Assembly (NCBI GenBank): GCA_964540965.1
Contig: CAZIOT010000001.1
Location: 248,001 to 312,000, forward strand
DNA: 64,000 bases
Direction of reading: 5' to 3'
DNA from: JADYZU01 sp964540965
GTDB taxonomy: Bacteria; Pseudomonadota; Alphaproteobacteria; Rhodobacterales; Rhodobacteraceae
The translations under genes and the position numbers were made by a program. Positions 51,499-59,115 of this stretch are shown one piece after another. A model generated the notes under the pieces. The model searched no databases and was not told the origin of the DNA. It worked only from the letters and a program-made list of their open reading frames with translations. Numbering within the stretch: position 1 is the first letter of the stretch; each line of letters opens with the position of its first letter.

Positions 51499-52911
51499 AT
51501 GGGCCGTTTCGACTATTTCGTCATGTTCGCGGACATGCGCACCGGATCGAATTTCCTTGAGGCGAACCTCAATGCGCTCGACGGCGTTGCCTGCCTGGGC
51601 GAGGCGTTCAACCCGCATTTCATCGGCTATCCCGACCGCCCCGATCTTCTGGGCGTGACGCTGGCCGCCCGCGATGCCGATCCGGCGGCACTGGTCGGGC
51701 GGGTGCGGGACGAACCGGGCCGGCTGGCCGGTTTCCGCTATTTCGCCGACCACGACCCGCGGGTGTTCGACATCGTGGTGCCCGATCCGCGCTGCGCCAA
51801 GATCGTGCTCACCCGCAACCCGGTGGAAAGCTATGTCAGCCGCAAGATCGCCGCCGCGACCGGCCAGTGGAAGCTGACCAACGCCAAACATGCCAAATCC
51901 GAAACCGTCCGCTTTTCGGCCGCGGATTTCGAGGACCACCTGCGCCGCCTGCAGGATTTCCAGATCCGCCTGTTGCGCGGGCTGCAACTGACCGGCCAGA
52001 CGGCGTTCTATGTCGATTATGACGACATCCAGGATGTCGAGGTGATGAACGGCATTGCCGCCTTTCTGGGCGTGCCGGCGCGGCTCGAGGCGCTGGACAA
52101 GAACCTGAAGAAGCAGAACCCGGAACCGCTTGACGAAAAGGTGCGCAACTTTGCCGAGATGGAGCAGGCGCTGGCGCGGCTTGACCGTTTCAACCTGAGC
52201 CGCACGCCGAATTTCGAACCGCGGCGCGGCGCGGCGGTGCCGACGATCCTGGCCGCGGCGGCGTCGCCCTTGATGTATCTGCCGGTCCGGGGCGGGCCAG
52301 AGGTCGCGGTGGCCGACTGGCTGGCGGCGCTGGACGGCGCGCCGCCGCTGACCGGGTTTTCGCAAAAGACCCTGCGCCAGTGGCTGACCGCCAATCCCGG
52401 CCACCGCAGCTTTACCGTGCTGCGCCATCCGCTGGCACGCGCGCACGCCGTGTTCTGCGACCGTATCCTTGTGACCGGCCCCGGCACCTTTGCCGAAATC
52501 CGCGAAAACCTGCGGCGCAACTGGGCGATGGCGGTGCCCGACGGGACGCCCGGCGCCGATTGGTCCGACGATGACCACCGCTCAGCCTTTTCCGCCTTCC
52601 TGACCTTCGTCCGCGCCAACCTGGCCGCCCAGACCGCGCTGCGCGTCGATCCCGGCTGGGCCAGCCAGACGGCGGTGCTGCAGGGCATCGCCGGGCAGGT
52701 GCTGCCGGACGCCATCCTGCGCGAGGACGGTCTTGCCAATGGGCTGGCCGGGATCGCCCGGCAGGTCGGCCGTGTCGCGCCGGCCCTTCCCGCCGTTACC
52801 GATCCGCATGCCGCCCGGTTGCGGGCGATCCACACGCCCGATCTGGAACGGCTGGCGCGCGAGGCCTATGCCCGCGACTATGCCGGTTTCGGATTTGCCG
52901 ACTGGGCGTGA
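51499..52911 (+). CDS. sulfotransferase, apparently two tandem domains
   Basis: 470 aa, about twice the length of a single bacterial sulfotransferase. Domain 1 has a PAPS 5'-phosphosulfate loop RTGSNFL (14-20) and a 3'-phosphate motif VLTRNPVESYVSRK (103-116), with YVDYDDI (171-177). Domain 2 begins near 250 and has VLRHPLARAHAVF (307-319), again a 3'-phosphate-like motif, but I see no clear 5' loop in it, so only domain 1 may be catalytic. It would sulfate a sugar made by the adjacent transferases. Start ATG 51499, with GTG 51496 just before. Confidence 0.78.
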   Translation: MGRFDYFVMFADMRTGSNFLEANLNALDGVACLGEAFNPHFIGYPDRPDLLGVTLAARDADPAALVGRVRDEPGRLAGFRYFADHDPRVFDIVVPDPRCAKIVLTRNPVESYVSRKIAAATGQWKLTNAKHAKSETVRFSAADFEDHLRRLQDFQIRLLRGLQLTGQTAFYVDYDDIQDVEVMNGIAAFLGVPARLEALDKNLKKQNPEPLDEKVRNFAEMEQALARLDRFNLSRTPNFEPRRGAAVPTILAAAASPLMYLPVRGGPEVAVADWLAALDGAPPLTGFSQKTLRQWLTANPGHRSFTVLRHPLARAHAVFCDRILVTGPGTFAEIRENLRRNWAMAVPDGTPGADWSDDDHRSAFSAFLTFVRANLAAQTALRVDPGWASQTAVLQGIAGQVLPDAILREDGLANGLAGIARQVGRVAPALPAVTDPHAARLRAIHTPDLERLAREAYARDYAGFGFADWA

Positions 52912-52915
52912 CGGG

Positions 52916-53359
52916 TCAAAGGATGCCGCGGTCCTTGAGTTCCGCGGTTTCGTCCCCCGCGACCCAGCCGAACACCCGCGCCGTGCCCTCGATCACCTGC
53001 ACAAGGTAGTGGACCTCGAAATCCACATTGGTTTCCGGCAGGTCCGGCCGGGCATAGGTTGCGGTCCAGCCGACATGGGCCACACAATGCGCCGCGTCGA
53101 TCGGCACCAGCCGCAGGTCGCGCACCGTCATCGCCTGGGTGCCGATGGCGCGATAGCCGGCATTGCCCTGCGCCAGCACGGCAAGGAATTCGTCGTCGGT
53201 CTTTGCCGCCCTGACGCCCTCGGGCGAGGCGCCGATCACCTCGGGCGTGTAAAGCGCCGCGATTTCGGCCGGGTCGATGTCGCCGCCCGCCAGCGCGCGG
53301 CGGGTGAAGTCCTCGTAGTGGGTGAACAGGTCGCGGACGGCGCTTTCGGTCGCGTCCAT
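52916..53359 (-). CDS. NTF2-like/SnoaL-type small protein
   Basis: 147 aa with the NTF2-like alpha+beta cone pattern: helical ATESAVRDLFTHYEDFTRRAL, then YTPEVIGASPEGVRAAK, and strands VRDLRLVPIDAAHCVAHVGWTATY and VHYLVQVIEGTARVFGWVAG. Such proteins can be isomerases, or regulatory subunits; no catalytic residues can be assigned. The ATG at 53357-53359 overlaps the ptsN stop by one base (TGATG), so it is a translationally coupled tail gene of the hpf-ptsN unit. Confidence 0.75.
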   Translation of the reverse strand: MDATESAVRDLFTHYEDFTRRALAGGDIDPAEIAALYTPEVIGASPEGVRAAKTDDEFLAVLAQGNAGYRAIGTQAMTVRDLRLVPIDAAHCVAHVGWTATYARPDLPETNVDFEVHYLVQVIEGTARVFGWVAGDETAELKDRGIL

Positions 53360-53823
53360 CACGCGGCCTGCGTTGCCTGCGCCTCGGTCAGGATGGCGTA
53401 GAGTTTGACCGGATCGGAATTGGCGCGCAACTTGGCGCAGACCGCCGGGTCGCGCAGGGTGCGCGACACCAGCGCCAGCGCCTTGAGATGTTCGACCCCG
53501 GCGCCGGCGGGCGCCAGAAGGCAGAACACCAGATCGACCGGCTGCCGGTCCACCGCCTCGAAATCAAGGGGGCGTTCCAGCCGCAGGAACAGGCCGCGCA
53601 CGCGGTCGGTGCCTTCAAGCCGGGCATGGGGCAGGGCGACGCCGTGGCCGACGCCGGTCGGCCCCAGCCCCTCGCGCTCGAGCAGCGCCTCGAGCGTTGC
53701 GGCAGCGTCCAGCCCGTAGGAGGACGCCGCCATTTCGGCCAGTTCCTGGAACAGCCGCTTCTTCGATCCGGCAGCCGAAACCACCTTGACCCCGTCCGTG
53801 GTGAGGATGTCGCCCAAGCGCAT
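53359..53823 (-). CDS. ptsN: PTS IIA-like nitrogen-regulatory protein PtsN
   Basis: EIIA-Ntr, 154 aa, phosphorylated on a histidine in the PTS-Ntr relay and affecting potassium, carbon and nitrogen control. The phospho-site is in GHGVALPHARLEG (His about 66). LKALALVSRTLRD is the usual C-terminal helix region. It follows hpf with a 58-bp gap, the common arrangement near rpoN; here rpoN is missing between lptB and hpf. Confidence 0.93.
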   Translation of the reverse strand: MRLGDILTTDGVKVVSAAGSKKRLFQELAEMAASSYGLDAAATLEALLEREGLGPTGVGHGVALPHARLEGTDRVRGLFLRLERPLDFEAVDRQPVDLVFCLLAPAGAGVEHLKALALVSRTLRDPAVCAKLRANSDPVKLYAILTEAQATQAA

Positions 53824-53881
53824 GTAACTTCCCGCTCCTCAGGCCGCGGCCGTCCGGGCAAGCCGGATCACGGCCATCATG

Positions 53882-54457
53882 TCAGGATGCGCCCTGCGGG
53901 TCGATCCAGCCGATGTTGCCGTCGTCACGTCGATGCACGACATTGATCCCGCCGCCCTTTTCGTTGCGGAACACCAGAAGCGCGGCATTGGCCAGTTCCA
54001 TCTGCATCACGGCTTCACCGACCGAGAGCGTGGGGATCTTCGTCTCCATCTCGGCGATGATCGTGGGGGCAAGGCTGTCGGCCGTATCCTCGTCGGTGTC
54101 CTCTGTCGGGGCCACGATATACTGGGCCGCCGCCAGCACTTCAACCGGCTGCGGACGGTCCTTGTGGTGATCCTTGAGCCGGCGCTTGTAGCGGCGCAGC
54201 TGCTTGGCCATCTTTTCGGCGCCGCTGTCGAAAGCGGCATAGATTTCAGGGGCATGGCCCTTGGCCTGCGCCGTCAGCCCGGTCGACAGGTGGACCGTGA
54301 TCTCGCTGGTGAACTCGTGCCCGGCGCGGGAAAACACCACCGTGGCATCGGTCGGGCGGCCGGCATACTTGCCCGTCACCTCGCCCAGCTCGGTCTTGAC
54401 ATGGCTGGTCAGAGCCTCGCCGATGTCGATCTGCTTGCCGCTGATCTGATAGCGCAA
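53882..54457 (-). CDS. hpf: ribosome hibernation promoting factor, long form
   Basis: 191 aa. N-terminal S30AE domain RYQISGKQIDIGEALTSHV, then VVFSRAGHEFTSEITVHL and DSGAEKMAKQLRRYKRRLKDHH; C-terminal dimerisation domain SVGEAVMQMELANAALLVFRNE (two parts) with HRRDDGNIGWIDP. The long form gives 100S ribosome dimers. The start is TTG at 54455-54457, because the sequence AGGAGG lies five bases before it and the protein then begins exactly at the domain; a long extension to 54664 is low-complexity. Confidence 0.92.
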   Translation of the reverse strand: MRYQISGKQIDIGEALTSHVKTELGEVTGKYAGRPTDATVVFSRAGHEFTSEITVHLSTGLTAQAKGHAPEIYAAFDSGAEKMAKQLRRYKRRLKDHHKDRPQPVEVLAAAQYIVAPTEDTDEDTADSLAPTIIAEMETKIPTLSVGEAVMQMELANAALLVFRNEKGGGINVVHRRDDGNIGWIDPQGAS

Positions 54458-54569
54458 CTTGTCCTCCTCAGTGGTCGTTCGAAACGGAACGGCAGCGGGC
54501 GGGACCGGGTTCCCGTATCCCTGCGGTTGTGTCGTTCCGGGCTGCGATGGACCGCCTTCGCCGGCCCGC

Positions 54570-54602
54570 CACGACCGGAGGGGCCGAAAGGCCCGGGTCG
54601 TG
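54570..54602. other. stem-loop between lptB and hpf
   Basis: CACGACC (54570-54576) pairs with GGTCGTG (54596-54602), and inside it GGGCC pairs with GGCCC across GAAA. It lies in the 233-bp gap between lptB and hpf. No T-run follows on the minus strand, so it may be an attenuator or RNA-protecting element. Confidence 0.5.
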
Positions 54603-54690
54603 GTGCCGCGTGAAGGGTGCGTGTCCATCCCCTTCATCTGGGCGTGTTGCCCCCTGTCCGTCAATCCGCTTTGGCGGAAACAGGCGGTTT

Positions 54691-55449
54691 TCAGGACACG
54701 CGGAACGACTGGCCCAGATAGACGCGGCGCACGTTCTCGTCCCGCACCACCTCGTCCGCGCTGCCCGACATCAGCACGCGGCCATCGTGCAGGATATAGG
54801 CGCGGTCGACGATTTCCAGGGTTTCCCGCACATTGTGGTCGGTGATGAGGACGCCGATGCCGCGGTCCTTGAGATGGGAAACAAGGCTGCGGATCTCGCC
54901 CACGGCGATGGGATCGACGCCGGCAAAGGGTTCGTCGAGCAGGACATATTTCGGCCCGGCGGCAAGGCAGCGGGCGATTTCCGCCCGCCGACGTTCGCCG
55001 CCCGACAACGCGAGCGCGGGGGCGCGGCGCAGATGTTCGATCGAGAAATCCGACAACAGCTCTTCAAGCCGCTCGCGACGGCGCATCCGGTCCGGCTCGG
55101 CGATTTCGAGAATCGCCAGGATGTTGTCCTCGACCGAAAGGCCACGGAAGATCGACATTTCCTGCGGCAGATAGCCGATGCCCATCCGCGCGCGGCGATA
55201 CATCGGCAGCGCGGTCACGTCGCGGCCGTCAAGGATGACCTGCCCGCCATCGGCCTGCACCAGCCCGGCGATGGAATAGAAACAGGTGGTCTTGCCCGAT
55301 CCGTTCGGGCCAAGCAGCGCCACCACCTCGCCGCGGCCCAGATCAAGGCTGACGTCGCGGATCACCAGACGGCGGCGATAGCTTTTGCGCAGGTTGACGA
55401 CGCGCAGGCCGACGCTGCCTTCGGTCACCGTCAGTTCCGGGGCCGTCAT
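54691..55449 (-). CDS. lptB: LPS export ABC transporter ATP-binding protein
   Basis: ATPase of the Lpt machine that lifts lipopolysaccharide out of the inner membrane. 252 aa. Walker A GPNGSGKTT (about 45-53), Q-loop YLPQEMSIFRGLSV, signature LSGGERRRAEIAR, Walker B YVLLDEPFAGVD, H-loop VLITDHNVRETLEIVDRAYIL (two pieces), all LptB-specific. Its start overlaps the lptA stop by 4 nt. Part of the leftward run rnd-kdsD-lptC-lptA-lptB. Confidence 0.97.
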   Translation of the reverse strand: MTAPELTVTEGSVGLRVVNLRKSYRRRLVIRDVSLDLGRGEVVALLGPNGSGKTTCFYSIAGLVQADGGQVILDGRDVTALPMYRRARMGIGYLPQEMSIFRGLSVEDNILAILEIAEPDRMRRRERLEELLSDFSIEHLRRAPALALSGGERRRAEIARCLAAGPKYVLLDEPFAGVDPIAVGEIRSLVSHLKDRGIGVLITDHNVRETLEIVDRAYILHDGRVLMSGSADEVVRDENVRRVYLGQSFRVS

Positions 55450-55919
55450 TCGCCCTGCCCGAACACGGTGCGCACGCGGCCGTCCATCTGCGCGGTGCCG
55501 TCGCGCAGGTTCACCACCATGCGGTCGGCGGCAATGGCGCTGGCGCCTTGCGTCAGCAGCACATCTCCGGTCAGCACCAGCAGGCCGGTGGTCAGGTCGT
55601 AATCCGCCGATCCGGCCTCGGCCTGTTCGGTCTCGGTGACGAAGGTGACGCCGCCGGTCAGCACAAGGCGGGCGATCTCGCCCGAGTCCTCGGCATAGGC
55701 GACCTCGACCGTGCCTGCCGAAACCCGCATCGTGCCCTGTCCGACGACGACATTGCCGGAAAACACCGCGCGGCGGCTGGCTTGATCGACCGAAAGCGTG
55801 TCGGCCGTCACCTCGACCTGCGCCGAACTGTCAACGCTGAGGCCGCCCAGCGCCACCTCGGCCTGCGCGGCGGCGAGCGAGGGAAGCATCAGCATCAGGA
55901 CAGCGGCAAGGCGGATCAC
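55446..55919 (-). CDS. lptA: LPS transport periplasmic protein LptA
   Basis: 157 aa, OstA-like beta-jellyroll that bridges LptC to the outer membrane. Signal peptide (RLAAVLMLMLPSLAAAQA), then repeating strands VEVTADTLSVDQASRRAVFSG (split) and NVVVGQGTMRVSAG, VEVAYAEDSG, and the late SAIAADRMVVNLRDG. Overlaps lptC and lptB by 4 nt each, so the Lpt parts are coupled. Confidence 0.92.
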   Translation of the reverse strand: MIRLAAVLMLMLPSLAAAQAEVALGGLSVDSSAQVEVTADTLSVDQASRRAVFSGNVVVGQGTMRVSAGTVEVAYAEDSGEIARLVLTGGVTFVTETEQAEAGSADYDLTTGLLVLTGDVLLTQGASAIAADRMVVNLRDGTAQMDGRVRTVFGQGE

Positions 55920-56512
55920 GGCGGGGTTCCTTCTGGCTGCGGCTGGTATAGCAGCCGGACGCCGCCATTGAAAACCATGCGTTCGCCGCCCTGTTCCACC
56001 GCCAGCCCGCCCGCGGTCAGCGCGCCGAACGGCGCCTCGACGGTCAGGCCGCCACTGGCGGTGGCGGTGCCGGCGGCCAGATCGACGGTCAGCCCGCCCG
56101 CCTGCACCGCATAACCCGCAGAGGCGTCAAGCCGGACCGGCCCGGCAAGCGTCGCCTGCCGCGCCTGTCCGTCAAAGGCGCCCTCGGCGGCGGTGATCGT
56201 CACCGTCTCGCCATCAGCGGCGGTCAGGGCGATGCGCAGGGCGGTGATGCCGAAACTGGCGGGGTCGGCGGTATCGGGGCGGATCGTCGCCGCGGTCAGC
56301 GAAATGGCCGCGCCATCGGGGGTGACACCGGAAAAGGCCGGGGCCGAGATGCGCGGGTCGCTGGCGATGTCCTCGATCTCGGCATAGGGGATGTCGCCGG
56401 CCGGGCCGGGGCGGCGGGCGAACAGGAACATGGTCGAAAGCAGCACCAGCGCCGCCAGCGGCAACAGGATCTGGAGCCATCCGACCAGCCGCGAATAGCG
56501 GTCGCGGCGCAT
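55916..56512 (-). CDS. lptC: LPS export protein LptC
   Basis: 198 aa, bitopic inner-membrane protein of the Lpt bridge. One N-terminal helix (WLQILLPLAALVLLSTMFLF, about 10-29) and a periplasmic jellyroll with ALRIALTAADGETVTITAAEG, RLDASAGYAVQAGGLTVDL and related strands. Located 1 bp after kdsD and overlapping lptA by 4 nt. Sequence is divergent from E. coli, as usual in alphaproteobacteria; context fixes the call. Confidence 0.9.
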   Translation of the reverse strand: MRRDRYSRLVGWLQILLPLAALVLLSTMFLFARRPGPAGDIPYAEIEDIASDPRISAPAFSGVTPDGAAISLTAATIRPDTADPASFGITALRIALTAADGETVTITAAEGAFDGQARQATLAGPVRLDASAGYAVQAGGLTVDLAAGTATASGGLTVEAPFGALTAGGLAVEQGGERMVFNGGVRLLYQPQPEGTPP

Positions 56513-56513
56513 G

Positions 56514-57473
56514 TCAGACCACGCCGGCGCGCAGGCAGTCGTGGATATGGATCAGCCCGACCGGGTGGCCCGCCGGGTCGGTGACGAACAGGCTGGTGAT
56601 CTTGCGGTCGTTCATCTGCGCCACCGCCTGTTCGGCCAGCGCCTCGGGCGCGATGGTGCTGGGGGCGCGGGTCATCACCTGGCCGGCGCTGCGGTCGAGA
56701 AGTCCGGCCATGTTCCGCCGCAGGTCGCCATCGGTGATGATCCCGGCAAGGGTGCCGTCCTGCACCACGCCGGCGACGCCGAACCCCTTCTGGCTGATCG
56801 ACAGCAGCACATCGGCCATCGGGTCATCAGGCGCGACCAGCGGCAGGGCATCGCCGGAATGCATCAGGTCGGCGACGCGGGACAGCCGCGCGCCCAGCTT
56901 GCCGCCGGGGTGGAAGACGCGGAAATGTTCGGGCGTGAAATCGCGGCTTTGCATCAGCGCGATGGCCAGCGCATCGCCCATCCCCATCATCATCGTGGTC
57001 GAGGTGGTGGGGACGATGCCGATGCCGCAGGCCTCGGGCAGCGCCGGCAGCAGCAGGCGCACATCGGCGGCGCGCATCAGGGTCGACTCGGCACGGGCAG
57101 CCATGCCGATCAGCGGAATGCCAAAGCGGCGGGTATGGGCGACCAGATCGGCCAGTTCCGGCGTTTCGCCCGAATTGGACAGGACCAGCACCACATCGCC
57201 GCGGATCATCATGCCAAGGTCGCCATGCGATGCCTCGGCCGGGTGGACGAAATGCGCCGGGGTGCCGGTCGAGGCGAGCGTGGCGGCGATCTTGCGCGCG
57301 ACATGCCCCGACTTGCCCATGCCCGAGACGATGACCCGCCCGGTTGCGGCAAGGATCAGGTCGACCGCGGCGGCAAATTCCGCGCCGATGCCGGCGGCAA
57401 GGGCGGTCAGCCCGGCCGCCTCCTCGGTCAGGACGCGGGCGCCGGTGGCGATATGGCGGGCGGGATCGGTCAT
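56514..57473 (-). CDS. kdsD: arabinose-5-phosphate isomerase (KdsD/KpsF)
   Basis: Interconverts ribulose-5-phosphate and arabinose-5-phosphate, first step to Kdo. 319 aa. SIS domain GRVIVSGMGKSGHVARKIAATL, LSNSGETPELADL, and the HPGGKLGA catalytic segment, then two CBS domains (DLMHSGDALPLV..., QVMTRAPSTIAPE...). Start ATG at 57471-57473. It is between rnd (1-bp gap) and lptC, a layout common in alphaproteobacteria. With kdsB at 45659 this window holds two Kdo genes. Confidence 0.96.
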   Translation of the reverse strand: MTDPARHIATGARVLTEEAAGLTALAAGIGAEFAAAVDLILAATGRVIVSGMGKSGHVARKIAATLASTGTPAHFVHPAEASHGDLGMMIRGDVVLVLSNSGETPELADLVAHTRRFGIPLIGMAARAESTLMRAADVRLLLPALPEACGIGIVPTTSTTMMMGMGDALAIALMQSRDFTPEHFRVFHPGGKLGARLSRVADLMHSGDALPLVAPDDPMADVLLSISQKGFGVAGVVQDGTLAGIITDGDLRRNMAGLLDRSAGQVMTRAPSTIAPEALAEQAVAQMNDRKITSLFVTDPAGHPVGLIHIHDCLRAGVV

Positions 57474-57474
57474 G

Positions 57475-58086
57475 TCAGTGATGGAAGATCTCGATCTCGT
57501 CCCAGCCCAGCAGGTCAAGCCGCGCCCGCATCGGCAGGAAGTCGAAGCAGGCCTGCGCCACCTCGGTCCGGTTTTCGCGCTCAAGCAGCCCTTCCAGCAC
57601 CTCTTTCAGCCGGTGCAGATACAGCACGTCCGAGGCGGCGTATTCCAGCTGCGCGGCGGACAGGTCGGCGGCGCCCCAGTCGCTTTGCTGCTGCTGCTTG
57701 GAAATGTCGACGCCGATCAGATCGTTCAGCAGGTATTTCAGTCCGTGCTTGTCGGTGAAGGTGCGCACCATCTTGGCCGCGATCTTGGTGCACCAGACCG
57801 GCGCCGTCAGCACGCCGAAGGTGTGATACAGCACCGCAATGTCGAAGCGGCCAAAGTGGAACAGCTTCAGCACCGCAGGGTCGGCCAGCATCCGGCACAG
57901 GTTCGGCGCCGCGGTCTGCCCCGGCATGACCTGCACCAGATGCACGTTGCCGTCGCCGCCCGACATCTGGATCAGGCACAGCCGGTCGCGGTGCGGGTTC
58001 AGGCCCATCGTCTCGCAGTCGATGGCGACGACGGGGCCAAGGTTCAGGCCATCGGGCAGATCGCCCTTGTGCAGATGATTGGCCAA
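57475..58086 (-). CDS. rnd: ribonuclease D-type 3'-5' exonuclease
   Basis: 203 aa, DEDDy exoribonuclease fold without the HRDC domains of E. coli RNase D, the compact form usual in alphaproteobacteria. Exo I VVAIDCETMGLNP (Asp, Glu), Exo II LFHFGRFDIAVL (Asp) and Exo III EYAASDVLYLHRL (Tyr, Asp) are all intact. The start is TTG at 58084-58086, with AAGGA six bases before it; the frame upstream continues for a long way without stops but is antisense to smoS-mtlK and not coding. It heads the kdsD-lpt run. Confidence 0.92.
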   Translation of the reverse strand: MANHLHKGDLPDGLNLGPVVAIDCETMGLNPHRDRLCLIQMSGGDGNVHLVQVMPGQTAAPNLCRMLADPAVLKLFHFGRFDIAVLYHTFGVLTAPVWCTKIAAKMVRTFTDKHGLKYLLNDLIGVDISKQQQQSDWGAADLSAAQLEYAASDVLYLHRLKEVLEGLLERENRTEVAQACFDFLPMRARLDLLGWDEIEIFHH

Positions 58087-58350
58087 AGCGGTTCCTTCCG
58101 AAAGCTGCGCGGCGTCGGGCGGGCCAACCCGCCCCTCGCCGCGCCGGCAACCTATGAAAACGGCGCGCCGGTTACAAGTTGGCGGCGGATACCGCCGCGG
58201 GCGCGGCCTTTCGGTCCGGGCGCCCTTTCTGCCGCAACAGCTCCGGGCTAGGGTCGGCGGGGCGGCGTGTCCGGCAAGCGGATCCGGCCGCCGCGCGACA
58301 TACGGAAACGGCCTGCCGCGACCCGGCGGGCATGACATGGGGACCACAGG

Positions 58351-59112
58351 ATGCGTCTTGAGGGGAAGCGCGCGCTTATCACCGGGGCGGCCCGCGGCAT
58401 CGGCCGCGCCTTTGCCCAGGCCTATATCCGCGAAGGCGCCGAGGTGGTGATCGGCGACATCAACCTGCCGGCGGCGCAGGCCACCGCGGCGGAAATCGGC
58501 GCCACCGCCCTGCCGCTTGACGTGACCGATCAGGGGTCCATCGACGCCTGCATGGCGGCCATGCAGGACGGCGGCGGCATCGACATCCTGATCAACAACG
58601 CCGCGATCTTTACCGCCGACCCGATCACCGACATCGCCCGCGCCGACTATGACCGCTGTTTTGCGATCAATGTCGCGGGCACGCTGTTCACGCTGCAGGC
58701 GGCGGCGCGGCTGATGATCGCGCAGGGCCGCGGCGGGCGGATCATCAACATGGCCTCGCAGGCCGGGCGGCGGGGTGAACCGCTGGTCGCCGTCTATTGC
58801 GCGACCAAGGCCGCGGTCATCAGCCTGACGCAATCGGCGGCGCTGAACCTGATCCCGCACCGGATCAACGTCAACGCCATCGCGCCCGGAGTGGTCGACG
58901 GCGAGCACTGGGACGGGGTCGATGCCTTTTTTGCCCGGCTTGAAAACAAGGCCCCGGGCCAGAAAAAGCGCGAGGTCGGCGCCGCCGTGCCCTATGGCCG
59001 CATGGGAACCGCGCAGGACTTGACCGGCATGGCCGTGTTCCTTGCCTCGGACGAGGCCGAATATATCGTCGCCCAGACATACAATGTCGACGGCGGCCAA
59101 TGGATGAGCTGA
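58351..59112 (+). CDS. smoS: sorbitol (L-iditol 2-) dehydrogenase, SmoS type
   Basis: NAD-dependent polyol dehydrogenase of the SDR family, 253 aa, oxidising sorbitol to fructose. TGAARGIGRAFAQAYIREGA, LINNAAIF, IINMASQAGRRGE, YCATKAAVISLTQSA, and GVVDGEHWDGVDA match closely what I recall of Rhodobacter sphaeroides SmoS, including its tail IVAQTYNVDGGQWMS. It begins 3 bp before mtlK. In R. sphaeroides these two genes belong to the smo ABC-transporter operon; no transporter genes are beside them here. Confidence 0.93.
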   Translation: MRLEGKRALITGAARGIGRAFAQAYIREGAEVVIGDINLPAAQATAAEIGATALPLDVTDQGSIDACMAAMQDGGGIDILINNAAIFTADPITDIARADYDRCFAINVAGTLFTLQAAARLMIAQGRGGRIINMASQAGRRGEPLVAVYCATKAAVISLTQSAALNLIPHRINVNAIAPGVVDGEHWDGVDAFFARLENKAPGQKKREVGAAVPYGRMGTAQDLTGMAVFLASDEAEYIVAQTYNVDGGQWMS

Positions 59113-59115
59113 GCC

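Noticed and set aside
54458..54664. N-terminal extension of hpf from an upstream ATG
   Set aside because: The extra 69 residues have no HPF features, span a strong hairpin, and the TTG start has a better Shine-Dalgarno sequence.
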